The notes below the pieces were generated by a model, which was not told where the DNA came from, ran no database searches, and saw only the letters and a program-made list of their open reading frames with translations. The position numbers and the translations under genes were made by a program. 64,000 bases of DNA from Protula sp. h YS-2021 (Eukaryota > Annelida > Polychaeta > Sabellida > Serpulidae). Every line of letters starts with the position of its first letter. Position 1 is the stretch's first letter. This document shows, in pieces, positions 43,652-54,745 of this stretch. The stretch spans positions 25,930,081 to 25,994,080 of the forward strand of contig OX457031.1 in the NCBI GenBank assembly GCA_949752745.1, in the 5' to 3' direction.

Positions 43652-43970
43652 AACTAGAGCAGTGTGCATAGCCCACATATTCCCCACAGACCCCCCATCA
43701 GTTAAACACGGCCATCCATAGTCAAGGGCTGAAATTTTCTAAGTCCAGCTGGTCCATTTTCCTTGGACGAACCTGGCTCATTTACAATACCGATCTGTGA
43801 TTGCTCCCATAGAAGCCACATACCAAGTTTCATTAAAATCCTTGAAGCAGTTTTTAAGTTATCGTGTTAACAAGCTCTTGATGACGGACCGACAGACCGA
43901 CAGACCGAATGACCGACCGAATGACAGACCGACACGCGGTCGATCGCATATATTTCCCCTGTGGGGAATA
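43652..43970 (+). mobile_element. Short pearl-like family S element inside the satellite
   Basis: Starts AACTAG (43652). The 5' box TATTCCCCACAG (about 43679-43690) is the exact inverse of CTGTGGGGAATA (3' end, 43959-43970). One monomer: GTCCAGCTGGTCCATTTTCC, TTGGACGAACCTGGCTCATT, CCAAGTTTCATTAAAATCCT, TTTTTAAGTTATCGTGTTAA. A GACCGACAGACCGACAGACCG tract follows. At 319 bp it is the most compact complete example here. Host satellite flanks rejoin at ACGCATAATTA | AAAAAACAACAGAATACAGC. Confidence 0.85.
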
Positions 43971-44656
43971 AAAAAACAACAGAATACAGCAAACACACCA
44001 ACTCCTGATATCGCTGAAAATATCTTTAAATGTTGAAAATCTGCTTCAAAATTTGAGAAAGAATTCTACTTTCATGAGGTGAACATGGAACTTTTTCTCA
44101 CCATATTTTTCTTATTAAATTCGGTTTTCAACAATCATCTGTTGTTGGCAAGATGAAACACGTGACCAAGATGGCGTCGCGAACTGCAGTGCATCCACTT
44201 GAGCAGTCACTGACAACGGTGAATAAGAAAGTGAACAAAATGTAAGATTATAATGCTAACTGTTAATCAAATCAAGACAATATGGTTACATCAAACATAA
44301 ATCAAGATTTCAATGCAAAAAAGGTATACCAAGATTTCTGAAAACTTTCGAGGAATTTTCGGCGATTCGTTAAAAATGTAATAGCCTTCTAACTTTAAAA
44401 AATATGTCAAACATTAAGCACATTTTTCGGACGTCAAACTAAATAACCAGGTCTGCTGCCTTTAATAAAAGTTTTAAGACAGTTAAGACAATATCCTAAG
44501 TATCAATCAGATATTTATCGCTCCCCTACCGTGTACTTGACCTTCTGTCTCTGATCAGGCCATTACCCACTCTGTTCTGGCACATTTTTCCTGGGCATGT
44601 TCTTATTTCATCGTTGCCTGCAAATAAAACGCATTTCAGAGCTGACAGATAATATA

Positions 44657-46228
44657 ACTAGCATGCATATTGAATATAAATGATTTTATTTGAGTCAAAA
44701 AATCATGAAAGCACGCAGCCGTACTATACCAGAGATTTTATGCAAACGAAATTAAAAAAAAAACACCAGAATACAGCAAACTCAGCACCTCCTGATATCG
44801 CTGAAAATATCTTTAAATGCTGAAAATCTGCTTCAAAATTTGAGGAAGATTTTTGCTTTCATGACGTGAACATGGAACTTTTTCTCACCTATTTGTCGTT
44901 ACTGAATTCGGTTTTCAACAATCATCTGTTGTTGGCAAGATGAAACACGTGACCAAGGTGGGATCGGCAACTGCAATGCATCCAACACAACGGCGATTAA
45001 GTATGTGAACAAAATGTAAGATTATAATGCAAACTGTTAACTAAATCATGACATTATGCTTATATCCAACAGAAATCAAGATTTCAATGCAAAACATTTT
45101 GTTTACCAATATTTCTGAAAACTTTCGAGGAATTTCGTTAATCGTTAAAAATCTAATACCCAAATTACCACGTTTGCTAATTTTACTAAACATGACAAAC
45201 ATTAAGCACTTTTTTCTAAACAACCACGTCTGCTACCTTTAATAAAAGTTTCAAGACAGTAAGAAAATATCCTTAGTATCAGTCAGATATTACTTTCTCT
45301 CCTACCGTATACTTGGCCTTCTTTCTCCGACCTAGGCATACTCCACTCTGTTCTGGCAAGTTTTTCCTGGCCATGTTCTTATTTCACCGTTACCTGCAAA
45401 TAAAACGCATTTCAGAACTCACAGATAATATAACTAGCATGCATATTGAATGTAAATGATTTTATTTGAATCAAAAAATCATGAAAGCACGCAACCGTAC
45501 GATACCAGACATTTTATGCAAACGAAATTAAAAAAACACCAGAATTCAGCAAAGTCAGCACCTCCCGATATCGCTCAAAATATCTTTAAGTCTTGAAAAT
45601 CTGATTCAAAATTTGAGGAAAATTTCTACTTTCATGAGGTAAACATGGAACTTTCTCTCACCATATTTTTCTTATTAGATTCAGTTTTCAACAATCATCT
45701 GTTGTTATCAAGATAAAACACGTGACCAAGATGGCGTCGCGAACTGCAATGCATCCACTTGAGCAGTCACTGACAACGGTGAATAAGAAAGTGAACAAAA
45801 TGTAAGATTAAAATGCTAACTGTTAACCAAATCAAGACAATATGGTTACATCAAACATAAATCAAGATTTCAACGCAAAAATTGTTTACCAATATTTCTG
45901 AAAACTTTCGAGGAATTTTCGGCGAATCGTTTAAAATGTAACAGCCAAATTACCACGTGTTCTAACTTTAATAAATATGTCAAACATTAAGCAATTTTTT
46001 GGACGTCAAACTAAATAACCAGGTCTGCTACCTTTCATAAAAGTTTCAAGACAGTTAAAATAATATCCTAAGTATCAATCAGATATTAATCGCTCCCCTA
46101 CCGTGTACTTGACCTTCTGTCTCTGATCAGGCCATTACCCACTCTGTTCTGGCACATTTTTCCTGGGCACGTTCTTATTTCATCGTTGCCTGCAAATAAA
46201 ACGCATTTCAGAGCTGACAGATAATATA
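44657..46228 (+). repeat. Satellite higher-order unit 1 (B+A)
   Basis: B subunit 44657-45432, A subunit 45433-46228. Its B subunit has private variants (GACCAAGGTGGGATCGG instead of GACCAAGATGGGATCGG), consistent with a position near the array edge. Confidence 0.88.
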
Positions 46229-47799
46229 ACTAGCATGCATATTGAATGTAAATGATTTTATTTGAATCAAAAAATCATGATAGCACGCAGCCGTACTATA
46301 CCAGAGATTTTATGCAAACGAAATTAAAAAAAACACAAGAATACAGCAAACTCAGCACCTCCTGATATCGCTGAAAATATCTTTAAATGCTGAAAATCTG
46401 CTTCAAAATTTGAGGAAGATTTTTACTTTCATGAGGTGAACATGGAACTTTTTCTCACCTATTTGTCGTTACTGAATTCGATTTTCAACAATCATCTGTT
46501 GTTGGCAAGATGAAACACGTGACCAAGATGGGATCGGCAACTGCAATGCATCCAACACAACGGCGATTAAGTATGTGAACAAAATGTAAGATTATAATGC
46601 AAACTGTTAACTAAATCATGACATTATGCTTATATCCAACAGAAATCAAGATTTCAATGCAAAACATTTTGTTTACCAATATTTCTGAAAACTTTCGAGG
46701 AATTTCGTTAATCGTTAAAAATCTAATACCCAAATTACCACGTTTGCTAATTTTACTAAACATGACAAACATTAAGCACTTTTTTCTAAACAACCACGTC
46801 TGCTACCTTTAATAAAAGTTTCAAGACAGTAAGAAAATATCCTTAGTATCAGTCAGATATTACTTTCTCTCCTACCGTATACTTGGCCTTCTTTCTCCGA
46901 CCTAGGCATACTCCACTCTGTTCTGGCAAGTTTTTCCTGGCCATGTTCTTATTTCACCGTTACCTGCAAATAAAACGCATTTCAGAACTCACAGATAATA
47001 TAACTAGCATGCATATTGAATGTAAATGATTTTATTTGAATCAAAAAATCATGAAAGCACGCAACCGTACGATACCAGACATTTTATGCAAACGAAATTT
47101 AAAAAAACACCAGAATTCAGCAAACTCAGCACCTCCCGATATCGCTCAAAATATCTTTAAGTCTTGAAAATCTGATTCAAAATTTGAGGAAAATTTCTAC
47201 TTTCATGAGGTGAACATTGAACTTTCTCTCACCATATTTTTCTTATTAAATTCGGTTTTCAACAATCATCTGTTGTTATCAAGATAAAACACGTGACCAA
47301 GATGGCGTCGCGAACTGCAATGCATCCACTTGAGCAGTCACTGACAACGGTGAATAAAAAAGTGAACAAACTGTAAGATTATAATGCTAACTGTTAACCA
47401 AATCAAGACAATATGGTTACATCAAACATAAATCAAGATTTCAACGCAAAAGTTGTTTACCAATATTTCTGAAAACTTTCGAGGAATTTTCGGCGAATCG
47501 TTTAAAATGTAACAGCCAAATTACCACGTGTTCTAACTTTAATAAATATGTCAAACATTAAGCAATTTTTTGGACGTCAAACTAAATAACCAGGTCTGCT
47601 ACCTTTAATAAAAGTTTCAAGACAGTTAAAATAATATCCTAAGTATCAATCAGATATTAATCGCTCCCCTACCGTGTACTTGACCTTCTGTCTCTGATCA
47701 GGCCATTACCCACTCTGTTCTGGCACATTTTTCCTGGGCACGTTCTTATTTCATCGTTGCCTGCAAATAAAACGCATTTCAGAGCTGACAGATAATATA
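46229..47799 (+). repeat. Satellite higher-order unit 2 (B+A)
   Basis: B 46229-47002, A 47003-47799. Nearly identical to unit 3. Confidence 0.9.
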
Positions 47800-49370
47800 A
47801 CTAGCATGCATATTGAATGTAAATGATTTTATTTGAGTGAAAAAATCATGATAGCACGCAGCCGTACTATACCAGAGATTTTATGCAAACGAAATTTAAA
47901 AAAACACCAGAATACAGCAAACTCAGCACCTCCTGATATCGCTGAAAATATCTTTAAATGCTGAAAATCTGCTTCAAAATTTGAGGAAGATTTTTACTTT
48001 CATGAGGTGAACATGGAACTTTTTCTCACCTATTTGTCGTTACTGAATTCGATTTTCAACAATCATCTGTTGTTGGCAAGATGAAACACGTGACCAAGAT
48101 GGGATCGGCAACTGCAATGCATCCAACACAACGGCGATTAAGTATGTGAACAAAATGTAAGATTATAATGCAAACTGTTAACTAATTCATAACATTATGC
48201 TTATATCCAACGGAAATCAAGATTTCAATGCAAAACATTTTGTTTACCAATATATCTGAAAACTTTCGAGGAATTTCGTTAATCGTTAAAAATCTAATAG
48301 CCAAATTACCACGTTTGCTAATTTTACTAAACATGACAAACATTAAGCACTTTTTTCTAAACAACCACGTCTGCTACCTTTAATAAAAGTTTCAAGACAG
48401 TAAGAAAATATCCTTAGTATCAGTCAGATATTACTTTCTCTCCTACCGTATACTTGGCCTTCTTTCTCCGACCTAGCCATACTCCACTCTGTTCTGGCAA
48501 GTTTTTCCTGGCCATGTTCTTATTTCACCGTTACCTGCAAATAAAACGCATTTCAGAACTCACAGATAATATAACTAGCATGCATATTGAATGTAAATGA
48601 TTTTATTTGAATCAAAAAATCATGAAAGCACGCAACCGTACGATACCAGACATTTTATGCAAACGAAATTTAAAAAAACACCAGAATTCAGCAAACTCAG
48701 CACCTCCCGATATCGCTCAAAATATCTTTAAGTCTTGAAAATCTGATTCAAAATTTGAGGAAAATTTCTACTTTCATGAGGTGAACATTGAACTTTCTCT
48801 CACCATATTTTTCTTATTAAATTCAGTTTTCAACAATCATCTGTTGTTATCAAGATAAAACACGTGACCAAGATGGCGTCGCGAACTGCAATGCATCCAC
48901 TTGAGCAGTCACTGACAACGGTGAATAAAAAAGTGAACAAACTGTAAGATTATAATGCTAACTGTTAACCAAATCAAGACAATATGGTTACATTAAACAT
49001 AAATCAAGATTTCAACGCAAAAATTGTTTACCAATATTTCTGAAAACTTTCGAGGAATTTTCGGCGAATCGTTTAAAATGTAACAGCCAAATTACCACGT
49101 GTTCTAACTTTAATAAATATGTCAAACATTAAGCAATTTTTTGGACGTCAAACTAAATAACCAGGTCTGCTACCTTTAATAAAAGTTTCAAGACAGTTAA
49201 AATAATATCCTAAGTATCAATCAGATATTAATCGCTCCCCTACCGTGTACTTGACCTTCTGTCTCTGATCAGGCCATTACCCACTCTGTTCTGGCACATT
49301 TTTCCTGGGCACGTTCTTATTTCATCGTTGCCTGCAAATAAAACGCATTTCAGAGCTGACAGATAATATA
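47800..49370 (+). repeat. Satellite higher-order unit 3 (B+A)
   Basis: B 47800-48573, A 48574-49370. It shares with unit 4 the variant CCAATATATCTGAAAAC in the B subunit, where units 1-2 have CCAATATTTCTGAAAAC. Confidence 0.9.
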
Positions 49371-50940
49371 ACTAGCATGCATATTGAATGTAAATGATTT
49401 TATTTGAGTCAAAAAATCATGATAGCACGCAGCCGTACTATACCAGAGATTTTATGCAAACGAAATTTAAAAAAACACCAGAATACAGCAAACTCAGCAC
49501 CTCCTGATATCGCTGAAAATATCTTTAAATGCTGAAAATCTGCTTCAAAATTTGAGGAAGATTTTTACTTTCATGAGGTGAACATGGAACTTTTTCTCAC
49601 CTATTTGTCGTTACTGAATTCGATTTTCAACAATCATCTGTTGTTGGCAAGATGAAACACGTGACCAAGATGGGATCGGCAACTGCAATGCATCCAACAC
49701 AACTGCGATTAAGTATGTGAACAAAATGTAAGATTATAATGCAAACTGTTAACTAAATCATGACATTATGCTTATATCCAACAGAAATCAAGATTTCAAT
49801 GCAAAACATTTTGTTTACCAATATATCTGAAAACTTTCGAGGAATTTCGTTAATCGTTAAAAATCTAATAGCCAAATTACCACGTTTGCTAATTTTACTA
49901 AACATGACAAACATTAAGCACTTTTTTCTAAACAACCACGTCTGCTACCTTTAATAAAAGTTTCAAGACAGTAAGAAAATATCCTTAGTATCAGTCAGAT
50001 ATTACTTTCTCTCCTACCGTATACTTGGCCTTCTTTCTCCGACCTAGCAATACTCCACTCTGTTCTGGCAAGTTTTTCCTGGCCATGTTCTTATTTCACC
50101 GTTATCTGCAAATAAAACGCATTTCAGAACTCACAGATAATATAACTAGCATGCATATTGAATGTAAATGATTTTATTTGAATCAAAAAATCATGAAAGC
50201 ACGCAACCGTACGATACCAGACATTTTATGCAAACGAAATTAAAAAAACACCAGAATTCAGCAAACTCAGCACCTCCCGATATCGCTCAAAATATCTTTA
50301 AGTCTTGAAAATCTGATTCCAAATTTGAGGAAAATTTCTACTTTCATGAGGTAAACATTGAACTTTCTCTCACCATATTTTTCTTATTAAATTCAGTTTT
50401 CAACAATCATCTGTTGTTATCAAGATAAAACACGTGACCAAGATGGCGTCGCGAACTGCAGTGCATCCACTTGAGCAGTCACTGACAACGGTGAATAAGA
50501 AAGTGAACAAAATGTAAGATTATAATGCTAACTGTTAACCAAATCAAGACAATATGGTTACATCAAACATAAATCAAGATTTCAACGCAAAAATTGTTTA
50601 CCAATATTTCTGAAAACTTTCGAGGAATTTTCGGCGAATCGTTTAAAATGTAACAGCCAAATTACCACGTGTTCTAACTTTAATAAATATGTCAAACATT
50701 AAGCATTTTTTTGGACGTCAAACTAAATAACCAGGTCTGCTACCTTTAATAAAAGTTTCAAGACAGTTAATATAATATCCTAAGTATCAATCAGATATTA
50801 ATCGCTCCCCTACCGTGTACTTGACCTTCTGTCTCTGATCAGGCCATTACCCACTCTGTTCTGGCACATTTTTCCTGGGCACGTTCTTATTTCATCGTTA
50901 CCTGCAAAGAAAACGCATTTCAGAGCCGACAGATAATATA
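49371..50940 (+). repeat. Satellite higher-order unit 4 (B+A)
   Basis: B 49371-50144, A 50145-50940. It is followed by another A unit (50941-51737) rather than B, so the alternation breaks here. Confidence 0.9.
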
Positions 50941-53300
50941 ACTAGCATGCATATTGAATGTAAATGATTTTATTTGAATAAAAAAATCATGAAAGCACGC
51001 AACCGTACGATACCAGACATTTAATGCAAACGAAATTAAAAAAAAACACCAGAATTCAGCAAACTCAACACCTCCCGATATCGCTCAAAATATCTTTAAA
51101 ACTTGAAAATCTGATTCAAAATTTGAGGAAGATTTCTACTTTCATGAGGTGAACATTGAACTTTCTCTCACCATATTTTCTTATTAAATTCAGTTTTCAA
51201 CAATCATCTGTTGTTATCAAGATAAAACACGTGACCAAGATGGCGTCGCGAACTGCAATGCATCCACTTGAGCAGTCACTGTCAACGGTGTATAAGAAAG
51301 TGAACAAAATGTAAGATTATAATGCTAACTGTTAACCAAATCAAGACAATATGGTTACATCAAACATAAATCAAGATTTCAACGCAAAAATTGTTTACCA
51401 ATATTTCTGAAAACTTTCGAGGAATTTTCGGCGAATCGTTTAAAATGTAACAGCCAAATTACCACGTGTTCTAACTTTAATAAATATGTCAAACATTAAG
51501 CAATTTTTTGGACGTCAAACTAAATAACCAGGTCTGCTACCTTTAATAAAAGTTTCAAGACAGTTAAAATAATATCCTAAGTATCAATCAGATATTTATC
51601 GCTCCCCTACCGTGTACTTGACCTTCTGTCTCTGATCAGGCCATTACCCACTCTGTTCTGGCACATTTTTCCTGGGCACGTTCTTATTTCATCGTTGCCT
51701 GCAAATAAAACGCATTTCAGAGCTGACAGATAATATAACTAGCATGCATATTGAATGTAAATGATTTTATTTGAGTCAAAAAATCATGATAGCACGCAGC
51801 CGTACTATACCAGAGATTTTATGCAAACGAAATTAAAAAGAAACCCCAGAATACAGCAAACTCAGCACCTCCTGATATCGCTGAAAACATCTTTAAATGT
51901 TGAAAATCTGCTTCAAAATTTGAGGAAGATTTCTACTGTCATGAGTTGAATAAGGAACTTTTTTTCACCTATTTGTCGTTACTGAATGCGGTTTTCAACA
52001 ATCATCTGTTGTTGGCAAGATGACACACGTGACCAAGATGGGGTCGGCAACTGCAATGCATCCAACACAACGGCGATTAAGTATGTGAACAAAATGTAAG
52101 ATTATAATGCAAACTGCTAACTAAATCATGACATTATGGTTATATCCAACATAATCAAGATTTCAATGCAAAACATTTTGTTTACCAATATTTCTGAAAA
52201 CTTTCGAGGAATTTCGTTAATCGTTAAAAATCTAATAGCCAAATTGCCACGCTTGCTAATTTTACTAAATATGACAAACATTAAGCAATTTTTTTCTAAA
52301 TAACCACGTCTGCTACCTTTAATAAAAATTTCAAAACAGTAAAACAATATTCTTAGTATCAGTCAGATATCGATCTAGCCATACCCCACTCTGTTCTGGC
52401 AATTTTTTCCTGGGCATGTTCTTATTTCATCGTTACCTGCAAATAAAACGCATGTCTGAGCTGACAGACAATATAGTAGCAATCATATTGAATGAAATTG
52501 ACTTTAGTTGAGTCAAAAGAGCATGTAAACACACAACCGTAGAATATCAGACATTGTGTGGAAACGAAATGAAAAAACACTAGAATACAGCAAACTCAGC
52601 ACCTCCTGATATCGCTGAAAATATCTTTAAATGTTGAAAATTGACTCCAAAATTTTAGGAAGATCAGGTGAATATGGAACTTTTTTCTCACCATATTTGT
52701 CGTTACTGAATTTGGTTTTAAACAATCATCTGTTGTTGGCATGATGAAACACGTGGCCAGGATGGTGTCGAAAACTTCAATGCATCCACCGCACTGGCGA
52801 TAAGTAAGTGAACAAAATGCAGTTTGACCAAATCGAGATAGTATGGTTATATCCAACATAAATCAAGTTTGCAATGCAAAAATTTGTTTACCAATATTTC
52901 TGAAAACTTTCGAGGAATTTTCGGAGAATCGTTAGAAATGTAATAGCCAAAATACTACGTCTTCTAACTTTAATAAATATGTCAAAGCATTAAGCACATT
53001 TTGGGACCTCAAAATAAATAACCACAATAACCAGTCAGATCCTTATTATCAGTCAGATATTAATCTCTCCCCTACCGTGTACTTAGCCTTCTTTCTCTGA
53101 CCTAGCCACTCTCAACTGTTCTGGCACGTTTTTCCTGGATGTGTTTTTGTTTCATCGTTACCTGCAAAGAAATCGCACAGCCGAGCGTACAGACAATATG
53201 ACTAGCATGCATATTAACTGAACATAATTTTAGTTAGGTGATATACGCATGTAAGCACAAAATCTTAAAATACCAGATATTTTTAAGCTAAGGTAAATTT
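50941..53300 (+). repeat. Satellite edge: extra A unit and degenerate units
   Basis: A unit 50941-51737, a variant B unit 51738 to about 52480 (GATGGGGTCGGCAACTGC; missing part of the CTCTCCTACCGTATACTTGG segment), then a decayed unit about 52481-53205 (GTGGCCAGGATGGTGTCGAA), with still weaker similarity beyond. Divergence rises outward, as expected where exchange-driven homogenisation fades. Confidence 0.8.
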
Positions 53301-53790
53301 AAAACACCTCTAAAGTCGATGACAATTTCTTTAAATATTGAAAATTGACTTCAAATTTTAAGGCAAATTGCTATATTCATGAAGTGAATAAAGAACTTTT
53401 CTCACAACACTTATAGTTACTGAACTGGGTTTTAAGCAATCACCTACTGTTGCCAAAGTTTTTGTTTGTTTGGTTGGTGTTTAACGTCCCCTTCAGCAAA
53501 AATGATGGGTTGTTGTCAAGGTGAGACACGTGACCAAGGTAGCGTCCCGGGCGGGGATGGTATGTACTTCAGCATCCACTGAAAAAAGGAAATAAGCAAC
53601 TTCTCAACATACAACATATTGGCAAGGTGTATCTACAAGACTAGAACCTGAAATTCCTTCATCAGAAATAGCAAATCTATAAATACGCAAACAAAATAAA
53701 GGATATTGGCACAGCGTTACAGCAACGGCACAGGGACCATCACCTGCCACTTAAAACATACAAATTATAGTGAATCCGTTTCATTCCAGA
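53301..53790 (+). repeat. Decayed satellite monomer
   Basis: AAATATTGAAAATTGACTTC, TCATGAAGTGAATAAAGAAC, TTTTAAGCAATCACCTACTG and GAGACACGTGACCAAGGTAG, CGTCCCGGGC follow satellite order. It is interrupted by a SINE-tail fragment at 53460-53510. Confidence 0.6.
53460..53510 (-). mobile_element. SINE-like tail fragment (GTTTAACGTCC)
   Basis: On the minus strand it reads ...GGGGACGTTAAACACCAACC, AAACAAACAAA, a conserved box followed by a CAAA-type tail. The satellite word TGTTGCCAAAG / TGTTGTCAAGG lies on both sides (53449-53459, 53511-53521), an imperfect 11 bp target duplication. The same GTTTAACGTCC box opens the insertion at 61882-62096. Confidence 0.6.
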
Positions 53791-54487
53791 AATTGGCCTT
53801 GTACCCTTTCATGACACAATGTTACCCTTTTCCATAAGGCAATTTATGGAATGACGGCAAAACATACAGTTAAAGGATGAAAGTAGGGACTGGTCTGTGA
53901 TTTCAGCAGGGTTCAAAAGCGCCATTTATAAACGAGCCTCAAAATTTGAAATTCAGTTGCGGGAAACTCGCATACAGAGGCTTTCCTGGCGCATATGGGT
54001 CCTGCTCAACTCCCTGCTTGGAACGCTACGGTGGAGTTCTTACGTATGAAGCTGCCATTAGCAGCCTCCTACCCTCTGACCCCTCCCTCCCCCTTGGCCG
54101 CATGCCTTCCTCCCACCGGTGATCGATAGATGGAAGCTGAAAAGTCCAATCCGCCCGTCCTGGAGCAGTCATTGGCGAGGAGAAACAGCGAAGACGAACA
54201 AATACGTACGCTGTGCTGAATGCCGAAACATGTGCACAGATAATTCCAATGTAAAACAAATGGTGCTGTACACACGTTTCAAATACCCGTATGATCCTAC
54301 GGATGAAAAAGCCACCGAAACAACTTGAACACAGCAGCAGGATACAAGGAGGGGTTGTAGCTGGTGATCGCAAACACTGTCTCCATAGCAGTAACGCCGG
54401 CAGGTGCAGTCTCCGGGTGGACCGCAACGGTCTACAGGAGGCACAGCACACTTCTCAAAAAACATCCATCTATGATGCCGTATGATG
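53791..54487. other. Unassigned, more GC-rich sequence
   Basis: No recognised repeat or gene. Overlapping frames of up to 141 codons on the minus strand (54026-54451) have low-complexity Arg/Pro/Cys-rich content, overlap frames on the other strand and match no family I know. Not annotated as coding. Confidence 0.3.
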
Positions 54488-54745
54488 TATAAGATCGTTG
54501 TCATGTGCCGTGGATCAAAATGACGTCATACGGCTGAAGCCATGTGCTGAGATACCATAAGGCTAATGCCAAGTGCCGAGTTGTCGCCATAAGGCTGTTG
54601 CCAAGTTCTAAGATGTCGTCATAAGATTGATGTTATGTGCCGAGATGCCGCCATAAAGCTGATGCCATGTGCCGACAGGTCATAAAGGCAATTAGTGAAG
54701 ATGTCGTCATAAGGCTCGTCATGTGCCGAGGACCGTGATTACGTC
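54488..54745 (+). repeat. Minisatellite, unit ~32 bp
   Basis: About eight degenerate units of the type CCATAAGGCTGATGCCATG, TGCCGAGATGTCGT (for example 54523, 54556, 54588, 54620, 54651, 54682, 54709). Substitutions and small indels are common. Confidence 0.8.

Larger units (their letters stand above)
43546..53300 (+). repeat. Satellite array with 1571 bp dimeric higher-order repeat
   Basis: Using ACTAGCATGCATATTGAATG as anchor, units begin at 44657, 45433, 46229, 47003, 47800, 48574, 49371, 50145, 50941 and 51738. Alternating lengths are about 774 (type B, GATGGGATCGGCAACTGC) and 797 (type A, GATGGCGTCGCGAACTGC). The B+A dimers differ from each other by few substitutions, whereas A and B are clearly diverged. 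The array is flanked by degenerate units (before 44657 and after 51738). Each unit contains text related to the family P monomer. Frames of 60-64 codons recur every 1571 bp and are shadows. Confidence 0.92.

Noticed and set aside
44657..50940. 60- and 64-codon frames repeated every 1571 bp
   Set aside because: Present on both strands of the same satellite segment with no coding signature; they follow the satellite period.
54026..54504. Overlapping minus-strand frames of 111-141 codons
   Set aside because: Several frames on both strands overlap, composition is biased and no motif is recognisable.
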